Source of the DNA: Phormidium willei BDU 130791
GTDB lineage: Bacteria > Cyanobacteriota > Cyanobacteriia > Cyanobacteriales > Geitlerinemataceae
Reading direction: 5' to 3'
NCBI GenBank assembly: GCA_001637315.1
Contig: LSZA01000033.1
Span: 1-37,507 of the forward strand
Length of the DNA stretch: 37,507 bases
Each line of letters starts with the position of its first letter. The first letter of the stretch is position 1. The notes beneath the pieces were generated by a model that worked only from the letters and a program-made list of their open reading frames with translations, had not been told where the DNA came from and made no database searches. Positions 15,322 to 22,749 of this stretch are shown one piece after another. The position numbers and the translations under genes were made by a program.

Positions 15322-16335
15322 ATGCTCGAAGAACCGCCGATTCGCGTAGGTTTAGTGGGAACTGGGTTTGTGGCTCGCTGGCGATCGCAGGCCCTCGAAC
15401 GGGATCCCCGCGCTCAGCTCGTGGCTGTGGCGGGCCGCACCTGGGAACAGACCTGTGCATTTGCGACCCCCTGGCAGGCGGCCCCCTGTCGAGATTGGCA
15501 ACAACTCATCGAACGAGACGATGTTGATCTCGTGGTCATCTCTAGCCTCAATCATCAACGAGCGGCGATCGCCCAAGCCGCCCTAGAGCAGCACAAACAC
15601 GTGCTAGCGGAATATCCCCTAGCTCTTAATCCTGCCCAAGCCCAAACACTCCTCGATCGCGCTCAACAGCAGCAAAAACTACTCCATATCGCCCATATTG
15701 AACTCCTCGGAGGGCTGCACCGAGCCTTTCTCGACTATCTGCCCCATCTCGGCGGCGTCAGTGATGTACGCTATTGCACCATTAACCCCAAACATCCCGC
15801 TCCTCGGCGTTGGACCTATTCCTTAGAGCAGTTTGGCTTTCCTCTCATCGGCGCCCTATCGCGCCTACATCGTTTGGTGTCCGTCTTTGGTCAAGTCGAG
15901 TCTGTCACCGCCCAGACTCGTATTTGGCCCGGAGCCGAGTCAGACTATTATCGAGCCTGTCTGTGCAAAGCCCAACTGCGGTTTACCTCGGGAGTCTTTG
16001 CCGATGTGATGTATGGCAAAGGCGATCGCTTCTGCGAAAAAGAACATCTCTTAGAAGTGCGAGGTGTAGGGGGGCTGCTACATCTGACCCCAGACGGAGG
16101 CCAACTGCGTCAGGGAGAGCAACACGAGGCGATCGCCGTCGGCTCTCGACGGGGCCTATTTGCCCAAGATATGCAGCGAGTCTTAGATTATCTCTGTCAG
16201 GGACACCCCCTCTATCTCGATCCTCGTCAAAGCCTCTATACCCTCACCGTGGCCGAAGCCGTCCGCCAAGCCGCCGCACAAGAGCGCTCTGTACGCTTAC
16301 CGGTCAGCTTAGGGGATAGGAACCGTTTCGAGTAA
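15322..16335 (+). CDS. bvdR: Biliverdin reductase, cyanobacterial BvdR
   Basis: The 337-residue protein opens with a Rossmann motif, RVGLVGTGFVA, as in the Gfo/Idh/MocA family. The rest follows the cyanobacterial biliverdin reductase pattern known from Synechocystis Slr1784: LLHIAHIELLGGLH, PAPRRWTYSLEQFGFPLIGALSRL, MYGKGDRFCEKEH and AVGSRRGLFAQDMQRVLDYL. BvdR reduces biliverdin IX-alpha to bilirubin with NAD(P)H. In cyanobacteria it has been linked to phycobilisome and bilin homeostasis. The length is typical. It is divergent from petF, whose product feeds the competing ferredoxin-dependent bilin reductases. Its last 27 bases overlap the 3' end of the convergent MoxR gene. Confidence rests on recalled family motifs rather than an alignment. 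Confidence 0.85.
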   Translation: MLEEPPIRVGLVGTGFVARWRSQALERDPRAQLVAVAGRTWEQTCAFATPWQAAPCRDWQQLIERDDVDLVVISSLNHQRAAIAQAALEQHKHVLAEYPLALNPAQAQTLLDRAQQQQKLLHIAHIELLGGLHRAFLDYLPHLGGVSDVRYCTINPKHPAPRRWTYSLEQFGFPLIGALSRLHRLVSVFGQVESVTAQTRIWPGAESDYYRACLCKAQLRFTSGVFADVMYGKGDRFCEKEHLLEVRGVGGLLHLTPDGGQLRQGEQHEAIAVGSRRGLFAQDMQRVLDYLCQGHPLYLDPRQSLYTLTVAEAVRQAAAQERSVRLPVSLGDRNRFE

Positions 16336-17223
16336 GCGGGCAATAATCGCCTCTCCCTTGCGGCCACCCGCCGGAATCAGACGGTGAGTGAGAACGTGGG
16401 GGGCCATAAATTTCACGTCATCGGGAGTCGTATAAGTCCGCCCTTCTAGGAAACCATAGGCTTGGCTGGCTCGTTGTAGAGCCACCGCACCTCGGGGACT
16501 GACTCCGAGGGTCACGTCATCATCAACGCGAGTGCTACGGACTAAATTCACCATATATTGCTGCAAGGGCGCTTCGACAGCAATGGTGGCCACCTGTTGG
16601 CTGAGGTGGTGTAATTCCTCCAGACTCAAACAAGGTTGGAGTTGGTCCACGGGGATACGGCTGGCTAACCCCTGCAACATTTGTAGTTCTTCGCGTTCAC
16701 TAGGGTAGCCGAGGGATAGCGAGAGCATGAAGCGATCCATTTGTGCTTCGGGAAGGGGGAAGGTTCCTTGATATTCAATGGGGTTTTGGGTGGCGATGGT
16801 GAAAAACGGTTGGGGAACTCGTCGTGATTGGCCATCGACGGTGACTTGTTTTTCTTCCATCACTTCGAGGAGGGCTGATTGGGTGCGGGGGGTGGCCCGG
16901 TTAATTTCGTCGGCCAGTAAGACGTTGGCGAAGACGGGACCCGGTAGAAATTCAAAGCTACCGCTTTGGGGGTTCCAGATGTTGGTGCCGGTAATATCCG
17001 TGGGGAGAAGGTCTGGGGTGCATTGAATGCGCTGAAATTTGCCGCCGATGGATTGGGCCAGGGACTTGGCCAGGAGGGTTTTCCCGACACCGGGGACATC
17101 TTCGAGCAGAGCATGGCCCCCGGCGAGGAGAGCCACGATGACTAACCGCACGGCCTCATCTTTGCCCACAAGGGTTTTGCTGAGGTTGTCACGGAGTCGT
17201 TGTAGGGGTTGTAGATGATCCAT
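16309..17223 (-). CDS. MoxR-family AAA+ ATPase
   Basis: The 304-residue protein is a single AAA+ module with Walker A PGVGKT (residues 44-49), Walker B LLADE (102-106), sensor 1 in IATQNP (Asn137) and a C-terminal lid. The sequence EDVPGVGKTLLAKSLA and NRATPRTQSALLEVMEEKQV is typical of the MoxR proper subfamily. MoxR ATPases act as chaperones that help metal or cofactor insertion or complex assembly, usually with a von Willebrand (VWA) partner; no VWA gene is in this window. It lies 16 bases downstream of ribF on the same strand, so the two are probably co-transcribed. The 3' end overlaps bvdR by 27 bases on the opposite strand. Confidence 0.9.
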   Translation of the reverse strand: MDHLQPLQRLRDNLSKTLVGKDEAVRLVIVALLAGGHALLEDVPGVGKTLLAKSLAQSIGGKFQRIQCTPDLLPTDITGTNIWNPQSGSFEFLPGPVFANVLLADEINRATPRTQSALLEVMEEKQVTVDGQSRRVPQPFFTIATQNPIEYQGTFPLPEAQMDRFMLSLSLGYPSEREELQMLQGLASRIPVDQLQPCLSLEELHHLSQQVATIAVEAPLQQYMVNLVRSTRVDDDVTLGVSPRGAVALQRASQAYGFLEGRTYTTPDDVKFMAPHVLTHRLIPAGGRKGEAIIARLLETVPIP

Positions 17224-17239
17224 GGTGGCGGTGATGGGG

Positions 17240-18256
17240 TCAGAGACGGTGGGGGAAGGGAAGGGTCTCTAGGTGCGATCGCGCGGTTTGGCAATCTTGG
17301 CGAATTTGGGCCGTTAGGGCCTCGAGACCGGGGAACGGCTGTTCGGGACGTAGAAAGGTCATCAGATGGAGGCTGACGGGGCGATCGTAGAGGTCGCCGT
17401 CCCAATCGAGGAGATGCACTTCAACGCTGGGGCGATCGCCGGCGACGGTGGGGCGACAGCCGAGATTCATGACACCGGGGTGGTGGCTTCCATCGTCGAG
17501 TTGGACCCAGGTGCTGTAAACCCCCCAGTGCGGTAGAAATTTATCGTCAGGAAGCTTTAGGTTGGCCGTGGGGAAGCCGAGGCGGCGGCCGAGTTGTTGT
17601 CCGAGTTCTACGGTTCCGTTGAGGCGATAGGGACGACCGAGGAGGCGGTTGGCCGGTTGGATTTCTCCGGCGGCTAGGGCTTGGCGAATGGTGGAACTAC
17701 TGATGCGATCGCCATCGAGTTCTTGCAGTCCGCTGATGCAAGTATCGATGTGGTACTGTCGGCTAATCTCTCGCAGCCGCTGACTGTTGCCGGAGCGATG
17801 GCGGCCGAAGTGGAAGTTTTCACCGACGCTGACCCGTTGAGCGTTGAGGTAACGACAGAGAATTTCCTCGACGAAGGCTTCGGGGCTGAGGCGGGCTAGG
17901 CCCTTGGTGAAGGGAAGCAGGACGAGTTGTTCGACACCGAGCGATCGCAACTGCTCGACTTTTTCGTTAACTGGGGTCAGCAGCGGTCGCCGTTGGCCGC
18001 TAAAAAACTCTTGGGGATGGGGGGTAAAGGAGACGACGGTGGCGTAGCTGCGATCGCCCCGTTCTGTCTTGAGGCAAGCTCCCGCGTCAGGGTCATGGCG
18101 TTCACCGAGAACCTGAGAGACGGACAAATCCCGTTGAGGGATCTGATGTAGAATTTTGGCAATTACCGCTTGATGGCCAAGATGCACACCATCAAAATTC
18201 CCTAAGGCAACATTCGCGGGACTCAGGGCGGTTGTTAGAGAGGACGTGACCCACAC
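17240..18256 (-). CDS. ribF: Bifunctional riboflavin kinase / FAD synthetase
   Basis: The 338-residue protein has an N-terminal FMN adenylyltransferase domain with the nucleotide-binding GNFDGVHLGH (residues 19-28), and further motifs VSFTPHPQEFF and ISSSTIRQAL. The C-terminal riboflavin kinase domain has GRRLGFPTANL and the GVYSTWV strand, followed by NLGCRPTV and VEVHLLDWDGDLY. It phosphorylates riboflavin to FMN and then adenylates FMN to FAD in the cytosol. Compared with typical RibF there is an insertion of about 20-25 residues between the first helix and the TPHP motif (roughly residues 40-65, QVLGERHDPDAGACLKTERG). It is followed by the MoxR gene after 16 bases and preceded, 66 bases upstream, by the MBL hydrolase gene. 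Confidence 0.95.
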   Translation of the reverse strand: MWVTSSLTTALSPANVALGNFDGVHLGHQAVIAKILHQIPQRDLSVSQVLGERHDPDAGACLKTERGDRSYATVVSFTPHPQEFFSGQRRPLLTPVNEKVEQLRSLGVEQLVLLPFTKGLARLSPEAFVEEILCRYLNAQRVSVGENFHFGRHRSGNSQRLREISRQYHIDTCISGLQELDGDRISSSTIRQALAAGEIQPANRLLGRPYRLNGTVELGQQLGRRLGFPTANLKLPDDKFLPHWGVYSTWVQLDDGSHHPGVMNLGCRPTVAGDRPSVEVHLLDWDGDLYDRPVSLHLMTFLRPEQPFPGLEALTAQIRQDCQTARSHLETLPFPHRL

Positions 18257-18322
18257 AGGCGTTGTACGGTAAACAAGAACGACGAAATATCCGGGATTGG
18301 CGCAACGGGTCTCCCAGTTGAA

Positions 18323-19210
18323 TCAAACTTTAGCATGGGCCGGCATGAAGGCACCGGGAGTGGGCGCAATCACGACGGTCATTCCTTCTCGCGCCAGGAG
18401 ACTACTACTAAAGGCGGCCTTGACCTGTTCCCCCATTTGATCGAGAAATTCATCGTTATGGAGTGGATCGTGATGGAAAATGACCAACCGTTTCACATTG
18501 GCGGCTTTGGCCACTTTGACGGCTTCTTGCCAAGTCGAATGTCCCCAGCCTTTCTTGCTTGTTTTCGGGTGATGATATTCTTCATCGGTATAGGTGGCGT
18601 CGTAAATCACCACATCAGCATCCTGAGCGAGTTTGAGGACGTTGGGGTCGAGGCGATCGCCATAATGTTCGGTATCAGTGATGTAGGCAGCGGCGTAGTT
18701 TTTCCAATTGACGCGGTAGCCAACGGCTTCTCCTGGATGATTTAGATGGGCCGTTTCGACACGAACCTCACCAAGTTGAATCGGCTCACCCACTGTAATA
18801 TCGTTGAAATCCAGTTGCGCCCCCATAATTTGTAACGGCACCGGAAAGTTTGGGTGCAGCATCTGATCATTGAGTCGTTGCTCAATGGTTGCCCCATTGG
18901 GGGCGATCGCACCGTAAATATGAAACGTATTCCCTTTAATGAAGGCGGGGATAAAAAAGGGAAAGCCTTGAATATGGTCCCAATGGGTATGCGTAAAAAA
19001 GAGACTGGCTTGGATGGGCATTTCTGACAGGAGATTCTGGCCCAGGACACGTAGGCCCGTTCCTCCGTCAAAAATCAGGCGCTCACTGCCAACGCGCATC
19101 TCAACACAAGGCGTATTTCCGCCGTATCGGACTGTTTCGGGTCCAGGACAGGCAATACTACCTCTAACGCCCCAGAAATGAACCGTGAATTGGTCGTTCA
19201 TGCTAGACAT
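18323..19210 (-). CDS. Metallo-beta-lactamase-fold hydrolase
   Basis: The 295-residue protein has the MBL-fold metal signature THTHWDHIQG (His74, His76, Asp78, His79), then a conserved His in TAHLNHPGE, an Asp in YITDTEH and a final His in IFHHDPLHND. It begins FTVHFWGVRGSIACPGP, the opening of the PhnP/cAMP-phosphodiesterase-like subgroup of MBL proteins. That suggests phosphodiester hydrolysis, though the substrate is not fixed by the motifs. It is interesting that a nucleotide cyclase is encoded 12 kb away, but nothing links them. Start choice: 19210 (MSSMNDQ) over 19246, which adds a basic, non-conserved extension; 19201 is also possible. It may lead a transcript with ribF and the MoxR gene. 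Confidence 0.82.
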   Translation of the reverse strand: MSSMNDQFTVHFWGVRGSIACPGPETVRYGGNTPCVEMRVGSERLIFDGGTGLRVLGQNLLSEMPIQASLFFTHTHWDHIQGFPFFIPAFIKGNTFHIYGAIAPNGATIEQRLNDQMLHPNFPVPLQIMGAQLDFNDITVGEPIQLGEVRVETAHLNHPGEAVGYRVNWKNYAAAYITDTEHYGDRLDPNVLKLAQDADVVIYDATYTDEEYHHPKTSKKGWGHSTWQEAVKVAKAANVKRLVIFHHDPLHNDEFLDQMGEQVKAAFSSSLLAREGMTVVIAPTPGAFMPAHAKV

Positions 19211-19246
19211 GGGTGGTTTTCGCTTCGGTTGGCGAGAGCGCTTCAA

Positions 19247-19738
19247 CTGTCAAGTCAAGGTTAAGGTTAACGTCAGTAAGCCTTACGAGTCAGCTCAGGG
19301 AGTCGGAGACAATCGCTCCATGATAACCCAGCCTACTCGGTGGTCATCTAGCTCAGCTTACCGGGTTGATGCCTAGATTGAGAGGATTGAGAGGGTCGCA
19401 CCCGGTTAAGTCCAACTCAACCCTTAGCCGGTCAGTTAGCCGGTCAGTCAATGAATTTGTGCTTTCACTAGCCTAACCTCGATTCTTCCGGTTATAGCAA
19501 ACAGATCGCCCTAGACCTGAGCTTAGCCGTGCTAGCTTGCCAACGTCCAGGGCCGTCTCAGGGCTTGTTTCAGGGGCCAAGACGGGACTGTATTGATGAC
19601 CATTTTAGCTTGGTCTAGCTTAGCAGGAGACCTCAATAACTGTCTGCTCAATGTTGACAACACCTGACTCTGGGGTTGGGGACATCGGAACGCAAGAGAG
19701 TCAGGACGGTTTATGATGTTAGCTCAGCCTGATCGCCG
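19247..19738. other. About 490-bp intergenic region with small repeats
   Basis: No convincing gene is seen on either strand. Features are a 12-bp direct repeat TTAGCCGGTCAG (19424-19435 and 19436-19447) and an inverted repeat close to the cyAbrB 3' end, listed separately. No tRNA could be folded from the sequence by eye. The stretch presumably holds the promoter of the MBL hydrolase gene. Confidence 0.5.
19663..19705 (-). terminator. Inverted repeat downstream of cyAbrB gene
   Basis: The arms CCTGACTCT (19663-19671) and AGAGTCAGG (19697-19705) are exact 9-bp complements with a 25-base loop. They lie 34 bases beyond the stop of the cyAbrB gene on the minus strand, followed by TGTTGTC. It is a plausible terminator without a strong T-run. 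Confidence 0.45.
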
Positions 19739-20125
19739 TTACAGTTCTTCATCCTCAGCACCGACTTGTTTGAGATGAATGTGTTTGCGTCCCAAGGAGA
19801 TTTCAAATTCATCCCCTGGGTTGAGTCCCATCTGTTTCGTGTAGGCGGCACCGATGAGCAAGTTGCCATTAGACTGCACACTAATACGATAACTCGCACT
19901 GCGTCCACCGCGACCATTGGAGGGTTGCTTGCTGTCGAGTTCAATTCCCTCAGCATCAATGAGTGCATTGAGGAATTTCATCATGTTGACTCGTTCTACA
20001 CCATTTTTCGTGACGGTGTAATAGCCACATTCTCGGGCTTTTTCCTCTTTGGGCAGACTTCCCAAGGCTCGCACTTTGTCAAGCAGTTCATTTCCGGTCA
20101 AGGCATTTGGATTGGTGTTACTCAT
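19739..20125 (-). CDS. cyAbrB-type transcriptional regulator
   Basis: The 128-residue protein is of the cyanobacterial AbrB (cyAbrB) type: a conserved N-terminal region (LTGNELLDKVRAL ... ECGYYTVTKNG) and a C-terminal AbrB-like swapped-hairpin DNA-binding domain (YRISVQSNGNLLIGAAYTKQMGLNPGDEFEISLGRKHIHL). Cyanobacteria usually encode two such global regulators, controlling carbon/nitrogen balance, hydrogenase, transporters and cell division genes. Which paralogue this is cannot be told without alignment. I chose the ATG at 20125; AGAGAAG lies about 6 bases upstream, whereas an ATG at 20152 adds nine unconserved residues. The gene is divergent from an Rrf2 regulator. Their shared promoter region carries two perfect palindromes. 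Confidence 0.9.
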   Translation of the reverse strand: MSNTNPNALTGNELLDKVRALGSLPKEEKARECGYYTVTKNGVERVNMMKFLNALIDAEGIELDSKQPSNGRGGRSASYRISVQSNGNLLIGAAYTKQMGLNPGDEFEISLGRKHIHLKQVGAEDEEL

Positions 20126-20187
20126 TAATCTTCTCTCTAAGACGATAGACAACCGTTATTCGCTATTGTATCTTAACGGAAGTTTCT

Positions 20188-20204
20188 TTAGACTAAAAGT
20201 CTAA
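20188..20204. promoter_or_regulatory. 17-bp dyad TTAGACT-AAA-AGTCTAA, candidate operator
   Basis: This is a perfect inverted repeat with 7-bp arms and a 3-base centre, in the divergent region between the cyAbrB and Rrf2 genes. Its GACT...AGTC core recalls Rrf2/IscR-type operators, though with a shorter spacer. Regulation by the adjacent Rrf2 protein is inference. Confidence 0.55.
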
Positions 20205-20205
20205 C

Positions 20206-20217
20206 ATTGATATCAAT
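20206..20217. promoter_or_regulatory. 12-bp perfect palindrome ATTGATATCAAT
   Basis: It lies one base after the TTAGACT dyad in the same divergent promoter region. It has no spacer and is AT-rich. It could be a second operator half or a promoter element. A 12-bp AT-rich palindrome can arise by chance, so its meaning comes mainly from its position. Confidence 0.4.
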
Positions 20218-20311
20218 TTTCTCAACGTTCGTAGCTGTTTTCCGTCCCTGGACCGGTCTCAATCCTTGACCGTTCGACCGAAAGACAAGCTGGCGAATCT
20301 TGCTGCCGAAG

Positions 20312-20755
20312 ATGAAACTAACGACCCAAGGTCACTACAGCGTCAAAGCATTGTTGGATCTCCGTTGTAACGGTTGCGATCGCCCCGTTTCTGTGCGGGA
20401 GATTGCCGAGCGGCAACACTTACCGGCACCGTATTTAGAAAAGTTATTGATTCGACTGCGACAGGCGGGGATCGTGCAATCTGTGCGAGGGGCGCAGGGA
20501 GGCTATCAATTGGCGCGATCGCCCGCTCAAATTGGCCTCGGCGATATTCTAGAAGCCGTGGGTGAAACCCTAGATCCCTTGCCACGCCACCACCCCGACG
20601 CTGAACTGGCCGAAGATTGGGTCACATTCGTCCTCTGGAATCAACTCCACCAAAAACTCAAACAAGCCCTTGATCGCATCTCCTTAGAGGATTTGTACCA
20701 TGATGCCAGAAGTTGGCAAGCCGCCCAGGGAGAGCAAACAAGTTTCGTGGTTTAG
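20312..20755 (+). CDS. Rrf2-family transcriptional regulator
   Basis: The 147-residue protein opens MKLTTQGHYSVKALLDL, the standard Rrf2 start, and has a winged helix: SVREIAERQHLPAPYLEKLLIRLRQAGIVQSVRGAQGGYQLAR. The C-terminal dimerisation helix follows. The three cysteines that bind the iron-sulfur cluster in IscR/NsrR are absent after the wing; the only cysteines (RCNGC) lie in the first helix region. It therefore probably does not sense through a classical Rrf2 cluster, although an unusual site at RCNGC cannot be ruled out. The ATG at 20312 is preferred over 20300 because it matches the family start. It is divergent from cyAbrB, with dyads between them, and is followed after 168 bases by pyrR. 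Confidence 0.9.
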   Translation: MKLTTQGHYSVKALLDLRCNGCDRPVSVREIAERQHLPAPYLEKLLIRLRQAGIVQSVRGAQGGYQLARSPAQIGLGDILEAVGETLDPLPRHHPDAELAEDWVTFVLWNQLHQKLKQALDRISLEDLYHDARSWQAAQGEQTSFVV

Positions 20756-20923
20756 TCAAAGAAGAAGACCTCGCCGGCCAGTCTGAGGAGGAGACGGTTA
20801 CGCCAAATCTGCGCCTAAAATCCTCAGGTGCAACCCTTCGGCTTTCCCCAAGCTTTAGCCCCCAATGGCTGTTAATCTTATAACACCACCCTGTCCCCCT
20901 TGCTCTTCCATTGACATCTTGTC

Positions 20924-21478
20924 ATGATGAAAGTTGTGGAAATTCTCTCGGCTGAAGAAATCCGCCGAACCCTGACCCGTCTAGCGTCACAAATTTTAGA
21001 AAAGTCCGGTCATCCCGATCGCTTAGTCTTACTTGGGATTCACTCCCGAGGAGTCCCCCTGGCTCATCTCTTGGCCGAACAGATCGAGGCGTTAGAAAAC
21101 GTCCGAGTTCCCGTCGGTTCTCTCGACATCACCTTTTATCGAGACGACCTCGATCGCATTGCCGTTCGTACCCCAGAACGCACCGAGATTCCCTTCGATC
21201 TCAACGATAAGATTGCCCTACTCGTCGATGATGTTATCTATACTGGGCGAACCATTCGGGCCGCCTTGAATGCCGTGCAAGAATACGGGCGGCCTGAAGC
21301 AATTTGGTTAGCGGTTTTAGTCGATCGCGGCCATCGACAACTGCCAATTCATCCCGATTTTACCGGCAAAACCCTTCCCACCTCCAAAGACGAACAAGTG
21401 AAATTCTGGGTCGAAGATTGGGATGGTCGTGATGGGGTCGAACTGCTCAAACCCATCGATCATGGGGACATCTCTTAA
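20924..21478 (+). CDS. pyrR: PyrR, bifunctional regulator / uracil phosphoribosyltransferase
   Basis: The 184-residue protein carries the PRPP-binding motif [17 protein letters not shown] and the family segments [31 protein letters not shown] and [10 protein letters not shown]. These identify PyrR rather than the Upp-type enzyme. In Bacillus PyrR binds pyr mRNA to attenuate pyrimidine genes and also makes UMP from uracil and PRPP. In cyanobacteria the RNA-binding role is not established, and no pyr gene is nearby. Two consecutive ATG codons open the gene; either could be used. It lies 15 bases upstream of lspA on the same strand, suggesting co-transcription. Confidence 0.93.
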   Translation: MMKVVEILSAEEIRRTLTRLASQILEKSGHPDRLVLLGIHSRGVPLAHLLAEQIEALENVRVPVGSLDITFYRDDLDRIAVRTPERTEIPFDLNDKIALLVDDVIYTGRTIRAALNAVQEYGRPEAIWLAVLVDRGHRQLPIHPDFTGKTLPTSKDEQVKFWVEDWDGRDGVELLKPIDHGDIS

Positions 21479-21493
21479 CTGCACAGACAATCA

Positions 21494-21973
21494 ATGCACA
21501 GACAACTGTTCAAGAATCTGGGATTTTGGCTTATTGCCTTAATTGGCGTTGCGATCGACTATCTCAGCAAACGGTGGGTGTTGGCTCACTTCAGCCTCGG
21601 CCAAACCCAACCCATTATCCCTAATGTCTTCCATTTCACCTACGTGACCAATACCGGCGCCGCCTTTAGTCTCTTTGAAGGCAGTGACTGGCTCAAATGG
21701 CTCTCTCTCGCGGTGAGTCTAGGATTGATGGCCGTGGCCCTCTGGGGTCCCCACCTGAGTCTTTGGGAACAACTCGGCTATGGCTGTATCCTCAGTGGGG
21801 CCGTCGGCAACGGTATTGACCGTTTTCTCTGGGGAGAAGTGGTCGATTTCCTGCATTTGCCGATTATTCCCTTGATCAACTTCCCCATCTTTAACCTAGC
21901 CGATGTGGCCATCAACATCGGCATTATCTGTTTGCTGATTCTGGCCTGGCGACAGCCTGAACCCGAATCTTAG
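21494..21973 (+). CDS. lspA: Lipoprotein signal peptidase (signal peptidase II)
   Basis: The 159-residue membrane protein shows the LspA layout of four membrane segments with the conserved motifs AIDYLSKRWV, NTGAAFSLF, GAVGNGIDRF and FNLADVAINIG. The two catalytic Asp residues are those in GNGIDR and FNLAD. It cleaves the signal peptide of diacylglyceryl-modified prolipoproteins in the plasma membrane. The lipoprotein encoded at 8067-8516 would be one substrate. The gene is 15 bases after pyrR. A tandem 14-bp repeat begins just past its stop. Confidence 0.94.
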   Translation: MHRQLFKNLGFWLIALIGVAIDYLSKRWVLAHFSLGQTQPIIPNVFHFTYVTNTGAAFSLFEGSDWLKWLSLAVSLGLMAVALWGPHLSLWEQLGYGCILSGAVGNGIDRFLWGEVVDFLHLPIIPLINFPIFNLADVAINIGIICLLILAWRQPEPES

Positions 21974-21981
21974 ACCCCAAT

Positions 21982-22023
21982 TAACTGTCAACCGCTAACT
22001 GTCAACCGCTAACTGTCAACCGC
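21982..22023. repeat. 14-bp tandem repeat TAACTGTCAACCGC, three copies
   Basis: Three exact copies (21982-21995, 21996-22009, 22010-22023) are followed by a partial fourth. The array fills the convergent space between lspA and the response regulator gene. It encodes the last residues (LAVDS) and the stop codon of the latter. The unit is not a multiple of 3. Confidence 0.9.
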
Positions 22024-22749
22024 TAACTGAGATTGAGAGATTCGACGCTGGGCCACATAACCAAAGCCCCGAATCGTCAAAATCAATTCGGGGTTTCTGG
22101 GATCTTCCTCAATCTTCGAGCGTAACCGAGCCACATAGACATCAATTACCCGTAAATCCGCTTGGCGTGTGGGGGCATAGCCCCAGAGTGTCTCTAAGAT
22201 ATCAGCCCGCGAGACCGGTTCCCCCGCTTGTTCAAACAGGAGTTCAAGCAGTTTAAACTCCGTATAGGTCAGAGCAATGCGATGGGGTCCCTTGTACACC
22301 TGTTGGCGATTGGTATCGAGGCGAATCGCCCCAATTTCTAAGGTTCCTGGAGCCACAAAGCGGGCCGCGGCCGGATCTCGCAGTCGCCGTAGTATACTTT
22401 CGATGCGAGCTTCGAGTTCTCGGGGACTAAAGGGTTTAACAAGATAGTCATCGGCCCCGGCTTCGAGTCCAGCAATGCGATCTTTGATATCTCCAAGAGC
22501 CGAGAGCATCACCACTGGGATACCCGAGTCTCGGCGCAGTTGCCGACAGACCTCAAAGCCGTTGACCTGAGGTAACATGACATCCAAGACCACTAAATCC
22601 GCTCCGTCTGCCTCGAAGAAATCCAGAGCATCCTGGCCATTGGCGACTGTTTCGACATCATAGCCGGCCATCGATAGGCGCAGATCCAACATTTGTCGAA
22701 TTGCCGCGTCATCATCAACCACTAGGATTTTTGCTTTTGACTTTTTCAA
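22009..22749 (-). CDS. OmpR-family response regulator, RpaB/Ycf27-like
   Basis: The 246-residue protein has a receiver domain with acidic pocket (VVDDDAA), phosphoacceptor Asp in VVLDVMLP, Thr/Ser switch in MLSALGD and Lys in VKPFSPRELEAR. A winged-helix effector domain follows (LTYTEFKLLELLF ... VIDVYVARLRSKIEEDPRNPELILTIRGFGYV). The receiver RLSMAGYDV and GLEAGADDY regions and the effector helix closely resemble RpaB/Ycf27. That regulator controls photosynthesis and high-light genes and is phosphorylated by the histidine kinase Hik33. Several positions differ from canonical RpaB (for example ADLRVIDVYVARL for the usual VDTRVVDVHISRL). It may therefore be a paralogue, so I give no symbol. 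No histidine kinase gene is adjacent. Its 3' end lies in a tandem repeat. Confidence 0.88.
   Translation of the reverse strand: MKKSKAKILVVDDDAAIRQMLDLRLSMAGYDVETVANGQDALDFFEADGADLVVLDVMLPQVNGFEVCRQLRRDSGIPVVMLSALGDIKDRIAGLEAGADDYLVKPFSPRELEARIESILRRLRDPAAARFVAPGTLEIGAIRLDTNRQQVYKGPHRIALTYTEFKLLELLFEQAGEPVSRADILETLWGYAPTRQADLRVIDVYVARLRSKIEEDPRNPELILTIRGFGYVAQRRISQSQLAVDS

Noticed and set aside
19247..19738. Possible tRNA in the gene-poor stretch
   Set aside because: No segment shows a T-arm GGTTCRA consensus together with matching acceptor and anticodon stems.
22009..22749. Firm naming of the response regulator as RpaB
   Set aside because: The recognition helix region and several receiver positions differ from canonical RpaB, so a paralogue cannot be excluded without a tree.
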